From: Spiroplasma litorale
GTDB lineage: Bacteria; Bacillota_I; Bacilli_A; Mycoplasmatales; Mycoplasmataceae
Reading direction: 5' to 3'
DNA: 64,000 nt
Assembly (NCBI RefSeq): GCF_001267155.1
Contig: NZ_CP012357.1
Location: forward strand, 186,001-250,000
A program made the translations under genes and the position numbers. Within the stretch, counting starts at the first letter, position 1, and every line of letters starts with the position of its first letter. Positions 54,302 through 64,000 of this stretch are shown one piece after another. The notes beneath the pieces were generated by a model. The model did not search any database. It had not been told where the DNA came from and was given only the letters and a program-made list of their open reading frames with translations.

Positions 54302-56119
54302 TTAGTCGTCCTTATCATCTTCTGTTTTAATATATTTACCAATTTCATTATATAGACCTGCATAATAAACTAAATCTTTATCAAGATATAATGAATAAAG
54401 TGAAGTTTTAGCTAATTCAGTTGAGACTGAATCTTTAGATACTAAATATTTTAATTGATTTAATATTGAATTTCTTTTAACACCTGATTTATCATTTTCA
54501 GAATTAATTAGTTCCTGGATATCTTTTGAGTGCAATGATTTATTAATATCTCTATTTCATATTTCTTTAAACTCATCATTATTACTTGATGATTTACCAA
54601 GACTAATTGTTTTTTCGTCTTCTGAACCTTTACCTTTATATTTATAAATGTCCTTAGTGTCATTACTTGAACCACCTAGTAACTCTACCATATAAACTGG
54701 TAAAACAATTACTATTTCTTCTAAGTTACCATTATCTTTATCAGTAAATGAATATTTTTCCGGACTTTTAAATACTACACCAGGTCCATGATTTCAATCT
54801 TTAATTGCAGTTTCAAAATTTGCCCCAGAAATTGGTGAATCACCAATTGAAGTACCATTGTTATATATTGTAAACCCTTTAAATCCACCTTGACCGAAAT
54901 ATGGATCATATGAAGTCTTATCGTCTTTATATGGAGTGTAATCTGCTTTTGAAGATGGACCTGCATTAAGATTGTTAAGTTCTTTTATAATATCTTTAAT
55001 ACTTTTATCAGACTTTAATTCACCTGTTGCTAAATCAATTAAATCTTTTAACTTACTTTTTAATTCAGTTTCCAAGTTTAGATCTTTTTTTGTATTATCA
55101 TACTTAACAGATCAAACCATTTTAACATTTGTTTTCAACTTTTCATTAGTATTATTACTTCAAGATTGAGTTTTTGAAAAAATAGGTGATGCAGTATTTA
55201 AATAAATTCCTTTTTCACTATCGTTTTGCTTAACTTTAAACATATTTGCATCTAAAAATGATTTTGTTAAAAGATTTTCATTAATATCTTCAAGTAATTT
55301 TGATTCAAAGTATTGTTGGAATCTTAAATATAATGCAGTTTTTGCACTAATTTTTTCCTTACCATCTTTATCTAAAGCAAATTCAGTTTTTGTACCTGAA
55401 CTTTCTGCTGAATACTCGTCAGTTAAGTCAATAATATTTGGCATATGTGATACTTGATCTTGATCATCATAATTTTTTATTTTTTCACCTGAATATTTTC
55501 AAACTTTAAATTTTTCGTCTTTATTTTCACGATTTTGACTTTTAAAGAAAACTACATTTTCGTATTTATTTTCCTTATCGATTGGATTAATTTTTACAGT
55601 TGAACCATCTATTAACTCAACAGTTGTTTCATTTACAATGTTTAAATCATATAAATATTTTGCTTGAGTATTAAAATCAAAATTTTCATTATTACTTAAA
55701 GCTTTTGTATATTCTAAGAATAAATTATCTTGAGCAATAGAACGAGTGTTAGATTCGTAAGAATTTTTAAAACTTTCTTCTAAACCGCCTTTATCATCTT
55801 TTTCTCATTTTTGTTGTCAACCAAGATCACTAATCATTTTATTTGATGAATCAAATGAATATTGAACTGATATTAATTCATTTATCATATTTACAACAAT
55901 TTTTGTAACTTGATCTGAGCTAAAGAATGCCCCAAAATCCATATTCGCAATAGCAGCATCGCCTGAGATACTTGCAAGAAGTTTTTTAGCAAGGTCAGGA
56001 TTTAATCTAGCTTTATCTGGTCTAACATCCCAAGAATTATCTTTATCACAAGAAACAACTATAGATGATGAAGAAGCGATAATACTAAAAGTTGCTAATA
56101 AACCTATTAATTTTTTCAT
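54302..56119 (-). CDS. large lipoprotein, 605 aa
   Basis: Signal peptide MKKLIGLLATFSIIASSSSI with lipobox VVSC, so a surface lipoprotein. The mature part is hydrophilic and mostly helical, with segments such as YFESKLLEDINENLLTKSF and Gly/Asn-rich stretches (PYFGQGGFKGFTIYNNG). Size and context resemble the paralogous large lipoproteins of Mollicutes (annotated as MOLPALP-type); I could not verify this. TGA codons are Trp. The ATG shares one base with the stop of the lipoprotein gene upstream (TAATG), behind AGAGGTGA, so the pair is translationally coupled. Its terminator is split by IS copy D. Confidence 0.85.
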
Positions 56120-58404
56120 TATTCATCACCTCTAATCACTTTACCCATGTTATTAAAATAATTATTCACAAAATCATTTTTTAGTGAAAAACTAACCATT
56201 TTGACCTTTTCTGCTTTTTTATCACCAGGTTTTCAAAATACTTTATTAGCAATTGATTTCAAATTATCATTAAAAACTTGATCGTTTTTTATTGTTTTTT
56301 TTGGGTAATCTGATTTATCTGATTGCTTCAAGATTTCTTCATTTCTTTTATTGAATTCATTAATAAAAGCGTTTGGTGGAGCTGAATCGATTATAGATTG
56401 TAAAGTATTTAACATAGTATTAAATCTATTCTCTAATGATTTTCCAACTTCATCTTCTGAGTTAAATACAACAAATTGTTTAACGAAATCTTCTTGTTTT
56501 GGATTATTAGTGCTGATAATTTTGAAATAATCAAAGATAGAAGATGATCAACTATATTTTGAAATATCAGTTGAAGATTCTACTTTAACTCATTCTTTTA
56601 CTTCTTCCATTAAATCAAATGAAGTAGCGGCTCCATCAATACCTTTTATTAAAGAAGTATTTGCAAGATATTTTAAATAATTGTTATTAATATGTGTATT
56701 TAATTTATCATAGTATTTTGTATCATCAATTCCAGATTGGATATATGCAATTTTTTCATTATTTGTTAGTTTATGAAAATCTTTAAATGCTTCCAACTCT
56801 TTACGAGTATTGTTATTTATTGTTCCGCTTTCGATTCCTTTATTTGTTTCTAAATCTTTTGGTTCTGTATCATTTGATAAATAGTTATACCCGTCAATAT
56901 TTATAATATGTAATCCTGATGTGTCAATTAATAATAGACGTCCATCATTTAATTCACCATAAAATTTGCTAGAGTCTGAACCACTTTTTCTTGATATATT
57001 CTCAATTGCAGTACCTAAAGTTTTTACGTCATTTTCGTCAAGTTTCAATGCTTTTAACTCTGCAAAGTTTTTCTCTTTTGCATTTTTGTTAAGAACATAA
57101 TCGTAAACAGCTGTTCTAATATCTTGTGTAAAATCAGAACTATTTGAAAGTGTTAATAATTTATCATATTTTTTAACAGTAGCTTTCCCATTAATTGTAT
57201 TTGAAAGAGAACCTTCAGACATTATTTTTCTTCAAGTTGAATTAGAAGTATCGTTATCAGCCTTTAATTCAATAGTTTCTTGATTACTATTTTGTAAAGA
57301 TTTTAATAACTTTATAATATCTTTTTGATATTTATCATATGTTGTACTTTCAAAACTTTTTAATGAAATTCCGTCTTCAAATTTATGTTCATCTGCAAAA
57401 GGGATAGTTATCTCGCTTAAAGCAAGGGGAGCTTGATTTGTGTATCATTTATCCATGAAAAATCTTTGTGAATTACTTATAAAGCCTTTTCTTGAAGCAG
57501 CATCGGTAACTGTGAAGTTAGTTAAATCTAAAGGCACATCTGTTTTAATGTCTTCAACTTTTTTAACTTCATTTTGAACTTCTTTTCAATCTTTAAATTC
57601 AAATCCATATTTTGAAGCAGTTCATTCATCGCTTGATTTTCTACTTGAGTTGTATATTTGATTCAACATTTTTTGATCAGAAGCCAATATTGAGTTAACT
57701 TTATTTTCATCATCCCCAGCAGCTTTTAAGTTACGATATTTTTCTTGAACTGTTGTTCTAGAAACTCAAGTAACACCTTGTTGATCTGTGTTTAATAAAA
57801 TATCTATTAATATTTTTGAAACATTGTTACTTGAATCATTCATTAATATGTCTGCTTTGTATTTTTTTTCTAAAAAGTCTCTATCCATATCTTTAGTGTC
57901 TTTTTGATAAACACTAAATTTATTTACAAGCATACTATTTCATTCGTTTTCTCATTTTCCAGCATAATCATTTTTATATTTGTCTTTTTCATTTTGAATT
58001 TGTCTGTCAACATCAGCTGATAAAGTTTTTCATCTATCTACTAATATTTTTTCTAAACCATTTATATAGTAAGGGTGTTCTTTGTTTAAGTTATACTCAG
58101 CTTTTTTATCTGAACCTTCACTATAATTTGATTCTGCATTTGCTAATAAAGACAAATTAATCATTTTAAGTAAATCTATAGAGAATTTTTCTCTATTTTT
58201 TACTCCTGATGAAACATTAATTAGTTTATCTAAAATATCATTAGCACCAATTTCTGCTTTACCATCTAATTTTTCTAAAAAATGGACCAAAATTGAATTA
58301 CCATCGGCATCACTTTGGTCATATTTAGAAGTACATGCAACTACTATTTGTGAAGTAGTTGCTACTAACGAAACACTTGTTAACAGTGTCAGTAATTTTT
58401 TCAA
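56119..58404 (-). CDS. large lipoprotein, 761 aa
   Basis: Signal peptide MKKLLTLLTSVSLVATTSQI with lipobox VVAC. I chose TTG 58404 as start: it gives the normal MKKLL beginning and lies 8 nt after AAGGAG. The upstream in-frame GTG (58413) overlaps that site. The mature part is rich in Lys, Asp, Asn and Ser, with no recognised domain; it shares style with the coupled downstream lipoprotein and may be a distant paralogue. Many TGA codons are Trp. It is divergent from sufC, with 144 bp of AT-rich promoter DNA between. Confidence 0.83.
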
Positions 58405-58548
58405 ATTATTCACTCCTTGAATTTTTTATCAAGATTATTATAATAAAAAAAATGACTAAATATTATATTATTTAAATTTAATTATTTAAATATAATTGTT
58501 TATTTTTTTTACTATTTAAATATAATTAATAATACAAAGGAAGTAAAT

Positions 58549-59304
58549 ATGCATAAATTAGAAGTAAAAAATTTATTTGTAAAAATAGAAGATAAAGAAA
58601 TTCTTAAAGGAATAAATTTAACAGTAAAATCAGGAGAAATCCATGCTTTAATGGGGCCAAATGGTAATGGTAAATCTACATTATTAATGTCAATCATGGG
58701 GCATCCAAAATACGAAATTACATCAGGAGATATTTTAGTAGATGGTGAATCTATCTTAGATTTGTCAGTTGATGAAAGAAGTAAATTAGGCTTATTTTTA
58801 GCTATGCAAAACCCACAAGTTATTCCAGGAGTTACTAACTTAGAGTTTTTAAAGTATATTGTAAATGCTCACAGCGAGAAAAAAATGAAACTTCAAGAAA
58901 TATACAAAGACATTAAAAGTCAAGCTGAAGAACTTGATTTTGACCTGCATTTGTTGAAAAGATTTGTTAATGATGGTTTCAGTGGAGGAGAGAAAAAGAA
59001 AAATGAAATACTTCAGTTAAAACTATTGAAACCAATTTTTAGTTTAATTGATGAAATTGATTCTGGTCTTGATGTTGATGCTTTAGAAGTGGTTGCAAAA
59101 AACTTAAACTCAATAGATTTAAGTGAAAGCGCTTTAGTGTTGGTATCTCATTACGACAGATTTTTTAAAAAAGTTATACCAACCCATGCTCATGTGATTA
59201 TTAATGGCAAAATTGTAATAAGTGGAAATGATGAATTAGTGGAGAAAGTAAATAGTCAGGGTTATTCTTGAATTAAGGAATTAAATAATGAAAGTTCTAA
59301 ATAA
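58549..59304 (+). CDS. sufC: Fe-S assembly ATPase SufC
   Basis: ABC-type ATPase that drives the SufBD scaffold during Fe-S cluster assembly in the cytoplasm. It has 251 aa. Walker A GPNGNGKST, signature FSGGEKKKNE (the SufC form), Walker B SLIDEIDSGLDVDAL and switch His in LVSHYDRFF. TGA at 59269 is Trp, so the end moves to TAA 59302, overlapping sufD by 17 bp. Start ATG after AAAGGAAG. First gene of the sufCDSUB operon. Confidence 0.97.
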
Positions 59305-60064
59305 TATAGAAAATACAAAAATTATTAATTTAAATGATGATATACCTAGTAACATAGAATTAAATGAAGACACAAATTATTTACTTTTCATAAAAAACTT
59401 AAATAGCGATATTACTTTTAACATAAATGATGCTGTGAAAACTAATGTTACTATTATTTTTTATAATTCAGATAATGAAGAAAATTCAAAATATAAAATT
59501 ATTTTTAATTTAAATAATAATTCATTCATCGATCTTTATATTGCAAATGTAACTAATTATAATTCTGATGAAAATATCGTGGTTAACTTAAATGGAGAAA
59601 ACTCTGGTGTTGAATATTATAGTTCAACAATAGCTAATAAAAACCTTAATAAAATTTCTGTATTAAATATTGAACATAAATATAGAAATACTTATTCTAA
59701 TGTAAAAGTTTATTATGTTTTAAAAGACACTTCTAAGGGTTTCATAAGGTGTTCAAGCAATATTATAAAGGGATCATCAGGATCAGAAGCGCATCAAGAG
59801 TTAAGATTGCTTTTATTAGATGAAAAAGCCAGTGCAAATTCAGACCCAGTTTTACTAATAGATGAAAATGATATAATAGCAAGTCATGCAAATGCAATTG
59901 GTATGTTAGACCCAGATCAAATATTTTATTTAAAATCAAGAGGTCTAGATGAAAAAACCGCGCACCAATTAATTATTAATGGTTATTTTGAACCAATAAT
60001 TAATACTATGATTAGTGATGATCAGAAAAATATGCTATCAAGTATTTTAAAGGAAATGATTTAA
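59288..60064 (+). CDS. sufD: Fe-S assembly protein SufD
   Basis: Partner of SufB and SufC in the scaffold. It has 258 aa, much shorter than the 430 or so of Bacillus SufD: the N-terminal helical part is missing or reduced. The beta-helix core and C-terminal family motif are clear: GSEAHQELRLLLLDEKASANSDP, ASHANAIGMLDPDQIFYLKSRG, and QLIINGYFEPI. The His in SHANA is the conserved one. It starts inside sufC and shares its last base with the sufS start. Confidence 0.93.
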   Translation: MKVLNNIENTKIINLNDDIPSNIELNEDTNYLLFIKNLNSDITFNINDAVKTNVTIIFYNSDNEENSKYKIIFNLNNNSFIDLYIANVTNYNSDENIVVNLNGENSGVEYYSSTIANKNLNKISVLNIEHKYRNTYSNVKVYYVLKDTSKGFIRCSSNIIKGSSGSEAHQELRLLLLDEKASANSDPVLLIDENDIIASHANAIGMLDPDQIFYLKSRGLDEKTAHQLIINGYFEPIINTMISDDQKNMLSSILKEMI

Positions 60065-61278
60065 TGAACTACAAAAGTTATTTTACTTATTTTAAAAATA
60101 ACCAAAAGGAAATTTATTTTGACTCTGCCGCTACTTCAATTAAATTCGATGAAGTAATAAAAGCACAATCAGAATATGATTTAATTTATGCTGCTAATAC
60201 ACATAATAACTTATTTAAAAATGCGTATTTATCAAATGAAATGTTAAAAGAAACAAGATTAAAAATAAAAAATTTTATTAATGCACCAAGTGAAAAAGAA
60301 ATTATTTTTACAAGTGGTACGACATATTCTTTAAATCAAATTGTTTTTGGAATTAAAAATGTATTCAATTCTGCAGATGAAATATTATTAACTGAACTTG
60401 AGCATGCTTCTAATCTTTTGCCATGAATAGTTCTTTCTAAAGAACTTAATCTTAAAATAAATTATTTAAAATTAAATGAAGATTTTTCAATAGACGAATC
60501 TGAATTAATCAAAACACTTAACAAAAACGTAAAAGTAGTTAGTTTTGCATTAAATTCAAATACCATCGGAATTAGAAATAACGTTGAAAATATTATTAAA
60601 ATAATAAAAAGCTTTAATAAAAATATAATTGTTATTTTAGATTTAGCTCAATCAGTAATTCATAATAAAATTGATGTATCTAAATGAGGAGTTGACTGTG
60701 TTGCTTTTTCGACTCATAAAATGTTTGGTCCTTTTGGTTTAGGAGTTTTATGAGCAAAAGAAGAAATATTGAATTTAATGAACCCAATTGTTTATGGTGG
60801 GGGTAATAATATTGATATAACCAGAAATGATTATAGATTAGCGAATATTCCAGATAAATTTGAAAGTGGTACACTTAATCTAAGTGCAATCTATGCTTTT
60901 AATAAATGTTTGGACATAATTAATAAAATTGGCATTGATAATATTATTAATCATTCAAAAGAATTGAAAAGATATTTGAGAAGTAAAGTGAATGCTAATT
61001 TATATAAAAAGTTTGATTTTTATAATATTGATAATGATGAACCCATACTAGTTTTCAATTTAAAAAATGTAAATGCTCAAGACTTTGGTTCATTTTTAAA
61101 TAAGAAGTACAACATATCAGTAAGGGTTGGAAAGCATTGTTCAAGGCTTGTAAACAAATTACTGAATACAAATTCTACTATTAGAGCAAGTTTCTCAATT
61201 TATAACACAAAAGAAGATATTGATAATTTTGTTTTAGCTTTAAATGATTCAGATAGTTGAATTGATGAAATTATATAA
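60064..61278 (+). CDS. sufS: cysteine desulfurase SufS
   Basis: PLP enzyme that takes sulfur from cysteine for Fe-S clusters. It has 404 aa. The PLP Lys is in AFSTHKMFGPFG. Other segments: YFDSAATSIKF near the N-terminus, TSGTTYSLNQIVFG, and ELEHASNLLPW. The catalytic Cys is in RVGKHCSRL, where Suf-type enzymes have a short loop. TGA codons near 60424, 60685, 60751 and 61258 are Trp. Start ATG overlaps sufD by 1 base. Confidence 0.95.
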
Positions 61279-61286
61279 GGAGATAT

Positions 61287-61721
61287 ATGATTGATAAAAA
61301 CGATAAAATTATGTTAAGACAAATAATTATGGAACATTATACAGCACCTGAAAATAAAAACTTATTAAATAATAAAGAAGCAATAATAAAATTACAAGAT
61401 TCACCTACTTGTAGTGATGAAATTAATGTTCAATTGTTATTTGATTTAGATTGTATTGAAGATTCAAGGTTTGATGGTAATGCTTGTGCTATTGCAACAG
61501 CAGCTTCAGATATTTTATGTAATGGTTTAAAAAATAAAAATAAAAAAGAAGCATTAAAATATTTAGAAAATTATCACAAATTAATAACAACAGGAGAATG
61601 TGATGAAAACATTCTAGATGAATTAATTGTATTTTCAGATATTTATAAGCAAGGAAATAGAATTAATTGCGCTTTATTGGCAGCTGATGGATTTAAAAAA
61701 ATTATATTAAATGAGGTTTAA
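61287..61721 (+). CDS. sufU: SufU sulfur-transfer/scaffold protein
   Basis: A 144-aa IscU-like protein that accepts sulfur from SufS. The three Cys ligands are present in DSPTCSDEI, FDGNACAIATAASD and NRINCALLAADG, along with the conserved Asp in DGNAC. The SufU-type insert lies before the third Cys. Start ATG after AAGGAGATAT. It lies between sufS and sufB, the Firmicute order. Confidence 0.95.
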   Translation: MIDKNDKIMLRQIIMEHYTAPENKNLLNNKEAIIKLQDSPTCSDEINVQLLFDLDCIEDSRFDGNACAIATAASDILCNGLKNKNKKEALKYLENYHKLITTGECDENILDELIVFSDIYKQGNRINCALLAADGFKKIILNEV

Positions 61722-61723
61722 GT

Positions 61724-63136
61724 ATGAAAAAATTGAAACAAGAAAAAGAAATTAAAGAAATTTCAAATTATAAATACGGTTTTAACGAAGGAGAAGTTTC
61801 TTCTTTTAAAGTGGAAAAGGGTATAAACGAAGAAATAATCAAACAAATTTCAAGACATAAAAATGAGCCAGAATGGATGCTTGATTATAGACTTAAAAGT
61901 TTAAAAATATTTAATGACTTTCCTCAACCTAATTTTGGTCCCGACCTAAATTTTATAAATTTTGATGATTATTATTACTACACAGAAGGGGACAATAAAA
62001 TTTCAAATGATTGAGATGATGTCCCGACAAATATTAAAAAAACTTTTGAAAGATTAGGAATACCAGAAGCCGAAAAAGAATTTTTATTAGGTATAAATGC
62101 ACAATGAGATGCAAAACCAGTTTATGAAAATTTAAATAAAGAATTAGAAAAACAAGGAGTTATTTTTACTGACTGTGATACAGCACTTAGAAAATATCCG
62201 GAAATTTTTAAAAAATATTTTGGAATGATTGTTAAAAATAATGATAATAAGTATGCTGCTCTTAATTCTGCAGTATGAAGCGGAGGAACTTTTATTTATG
62301 TTCCAAGTGGAATAAAACTTTCAAAACCATTGCAAGCATATTTTAGAATTAACTATCAATTATCAGGACAGTTTGAAAGAACTTTGATAGTTGTTGAAGA
62401 TGATGCTGAATTACATTACATAGAAGGTTGTACAGCACCAATTTATTCAAAAAACAATTTACATGCTGCCATTGTTGAAATATTCATTGGTAAAAGGTCT
62501 AAAGTTAGATACACAACCGTACAAAATTGAAGCGACAACGTACTAAATCTTGTTACAAAAAGAAGTTTAGTTGAAGAAGATGGAAGAATGGAATGGATTG
62601 ATGGAAACATTGGTTCTAAAATAAATATGAAATATCCTTCATGTATATTAAAGGGTGATAGATCTCAAGGCGATACTATATCTATTGCTGTTGCAAAAAA
62701 AGGTGTCTATCAAGATGCGGGAAGTAAAATGATACATTTAGGTAAGGAAACAAAATCTAAAATAATCTCTAAATCAATAACGTTCCAAGGAGGTACTGCA
62801 AATTATAGAGGGCTTGCTTATATTGGACCAAATGCGATAAATTCAAAAGCTAGAGTTGAGTGTGATACTCTAATTTTAGATAATCAATCTCATTCAGACA
62901 CAATTCCACAAAATAAGGTTCATAATAATAAATCTCAAATTGAGCATGAAGCAACAGTATCTAAAGTTAGTGAAGAACAATTGTTTTATTTAATGTCTAG
63001 AGGTTTGAGTGAGCAACAAGCATTAGAAATCATAGTTATGGGCTTCTTAGAACCTTTTACAAAGGAATTACCACTTGAATATGCAGTTGAACTAAACCAA
63101 TTAATTAAAATGGATATGGAGGGATCTGTGGGTTAA
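61724..63136 (+). CDS. sufB: Fe-S assembly protein SufB
   Basis: Main scaffold of the SufBCD complex. It has 470 aa. Segments: [17 protein letters not shown] at the N-terminus, [52 protein letters not shown], and at the C-terminus [19 protein letters not shown] with [20 protein letters not shown]. The conserved C-terminal Cys is in RVECDT. Several TGA codons are Trp. It starts 2 bp after sufU and ends the operon at a terminator. Confidence 0.97.
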
Positions 63137-63167
63137 AAAACCATACAAAAAATGTATGGTTTTTTTA
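63135..63167 (+). terminator. intrinsic terminator after sufB
   Basis: AAAAAACCATAC-(7 nt)-GTATGGTTTTTT: a 12-bp stem ending in a T run, starting at the sufB stop codon. Confidence 0.93.
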
Positions 63168-63197
63168 TATATTAAATTTTTTATATAAATTTCTATT

Positions 63198-63644
63198 TTA
63201 TAAATTTTCAACAACTTTTTTAGCGCCATCACATTTTTTACAATATATAACTGACATTTCGTTTTTTCACATTAATTTTGAAGATTTTAATGAGAAGTTA
63301 TTAACTTCAGGTAGTTTTTTCTTTGCACTGACAAAATAATCCATATATTCATCAGTTTTATAACTTCTTTTACAATTTAGACATTTTATGTGAGATACTT
63401 GAAATTTTAATATTATTGATCTAACCTCGGCTATATATCATTCAAGATTATTTTTTGAATATTCATCTGAAAAGTATTTATCAAAAGCATCAATTAATTC
63501 TCTTTCACCAGCATCCGTTCTTTGTTTTTTGTCATTATATTTTTTTACAAATACAGGAAGAATTACAAGTGTTAAAAATGTGATTATTGTATTTGATCCT
63601 ATAAATATACAAGACGCAAGAGCTATTTTTGTAGATGTATCCAT
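63198..63644 (-). CDS. membrane-anchored zinc-ribbon protein, 148 aa
   Basis: Not assigned to a family. One N-terminal helix at about 8-34 (ALASCIFIGSNTIITFLTLV) is followed by a charged region (KKQRTDAGERELIDAFDKYF). Then come two CxxC pairs, in HIKCLNCKRSYKTD and VIYCKKCDGAKK, about 50 residues apart. They would make one zinc ribbon. TGA at 63438 and near 63268 are Trp, so the ribbon lies beyond the first apparent stop. Start ATG 63644 after AAAGGATTT. It lies between sufB (convergent) and nfu (upstream, same strand, 26 bp) and may be cotranscribed with nfu. Confidence 0.75.
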
Positions 63645-63670
63645 ATTTTAAATCCTTTCTCTTATAAAAA

Positions 63671-63907
63671 TTATAATACAATTTCTACTCCCTCAATATC
63701 ATAAGGGAATTCTTCAATTAATATCGATTCTACTCCTTCTTTAAAGGTAATATCAGTTAGTCCACAACCAACGCAGTTACCTTTTAATCTAATATATACA
63801 ATTTTGTCCTTTAATGCAACAAACTCCATGTCTCCACCATCTTGATTTATATATACTTTAAGTTGATCTAGTACTTCTATAAGTTTTTTTTCTATATTAT
63901 TTTCCAA
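63671..63907 (-). CDS. nfu: NifU C-terminal-type Fe-S carrier
   Basis: A 78-aa Nfu domain protein that carries Fe-S clusters from the Suf scaffold to target enzymes. Motifs: VYINQDGGDMEFVALKD and the cluster-binding CVGC in LKGNCVGCGLTDITF, then GVESILIEEFP. I chose TTG 63907, just after GGGGG; a TTG at 63919 would add four residues but has no ribosome-binding site. Its place near sufCDSUB fits the role, although it is on the opposite strand. Confidence 0.9.
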   Translation of the reverse strand: MENNIEKKLIEVLDQLKVYINQDGGDMEFVALKDKIVYIRLKGNCVGCGLTDITFKEGVESILIEEFPYDIEGVEIVL

Positions 63908-63996
63908 TGCAACCCCCAATTTTTAAAAAAAATATTATTTGTAAGTAAAATTAATATAATTTAAGTTTATAATTTTATTGTTAGGAGAGCAACAAA

Positions 63997-64000
63997 ATGG
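63997..64000 (+). CDS. start of a gene running out of the window
   Basis: ATG 63997-63999 lies 7 nt after TTAGGAGAG, an excellent ribosome-binding site, with TATAAT at 63955-63960 upstream. Only the start codon and one further base are in the window, so nothing can be said about the product. Confidence 0.5.

Overview
The window is a 64 kb piece of an AT-rich Mollicutes chromosome, most likely a Spiroplasma or a close relative in the Entomoplasmatales. UGA is read as tryptophan throughout: nearly every housekeeping gene has in-frame TGA codons where its family has Trp, and still ends at a normal TAA or TAG. The lipoproteins have the MKKLL...VISC / VVAC signal peptides usual in Spiroplasma. Glycolysis, Suf-type Fe-S assembly and Pst phosphate uptake are present, and there is no sign of cell-wall synthesis. 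I cannot name the species.

Layout: 1-4.7 kb holds the end of gap, then pgk, a fused ABC exporter and a hypothetical gene. 4.7-6.0 kb is a decayed IS3-family element (copy A). 6.0-12.2 kb, all on the minus strand, holds a membrane protein, a secreted protein, an amino-acid permease, RNase J and peptide deformylase. 12.3-29.0 kb is a long plus-strand housekeeping block (rsmD, gmk, rsmB, rlmN, stp, prkC, rsgA, rpe, thiN, a convergent tRNA-Leu and rpmB, asp23-like, fakA, msrA, a giant FtsX-type permease, a tiny Cys-rich protein, plsX, rnc). 29.0-34.4 kb is an accessory wedge: IS copies B (intact) and C (decayed) around a broken PfkB kinase, a 151-aa hypothetical protein and a repeat-containing lipoprotein. 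34.5-42.4 kb holds smc and the complete Pst system (pstS, fused pstC-pstA, pstB, phoU). 42.4-44.6 kb holds a degenerate IS of a second type and a secreted protein. 44.6-52.6 kb holds ftsY, ylxM, ymdB, a 121-aa unknown, an inactive-looking alpha/beta hydrolase, metK, cutC, a lipoyl protein with a decayed acyltransferase domain, and yhaM. Then come hit, IS copy D and two large lipoproteins (minus strand), the sufCDSUB operon, a zinc-ribbon membrane protein and nfu.

The gene order def/gmk-rsmB-rlmN-stp-prkC-rsgA-rpe-thiN-rpmB(opposite strand)-asp23-fakA-plsX-rnc-smc-ftsY-ylxM is that of Bacillus subtilis, with accessory genes pushed in at three joints: fakA/plsX, rnc/smc and smc/ftsY. Most of the unusual material lies in those joints.

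The most interesting observations are these. (1) All four copies of one IS3-family element sit in the predicted loop of an intrinsic-terminator hairpin at a gene 3' end, three with exact 3-bp target duplications. The element carries its own terminator-like hairpin inside the transposase gene. (2) A 70-aa protein has 13 cysteines, mostly exactly three residues apart, behind msrA and an orphan 1262-aa permease. (3) A lipoyl-domain protein has an E2-like C-terminus that has lost its catalytic His motif. I found no CRISPR array, restriction system or prophage.
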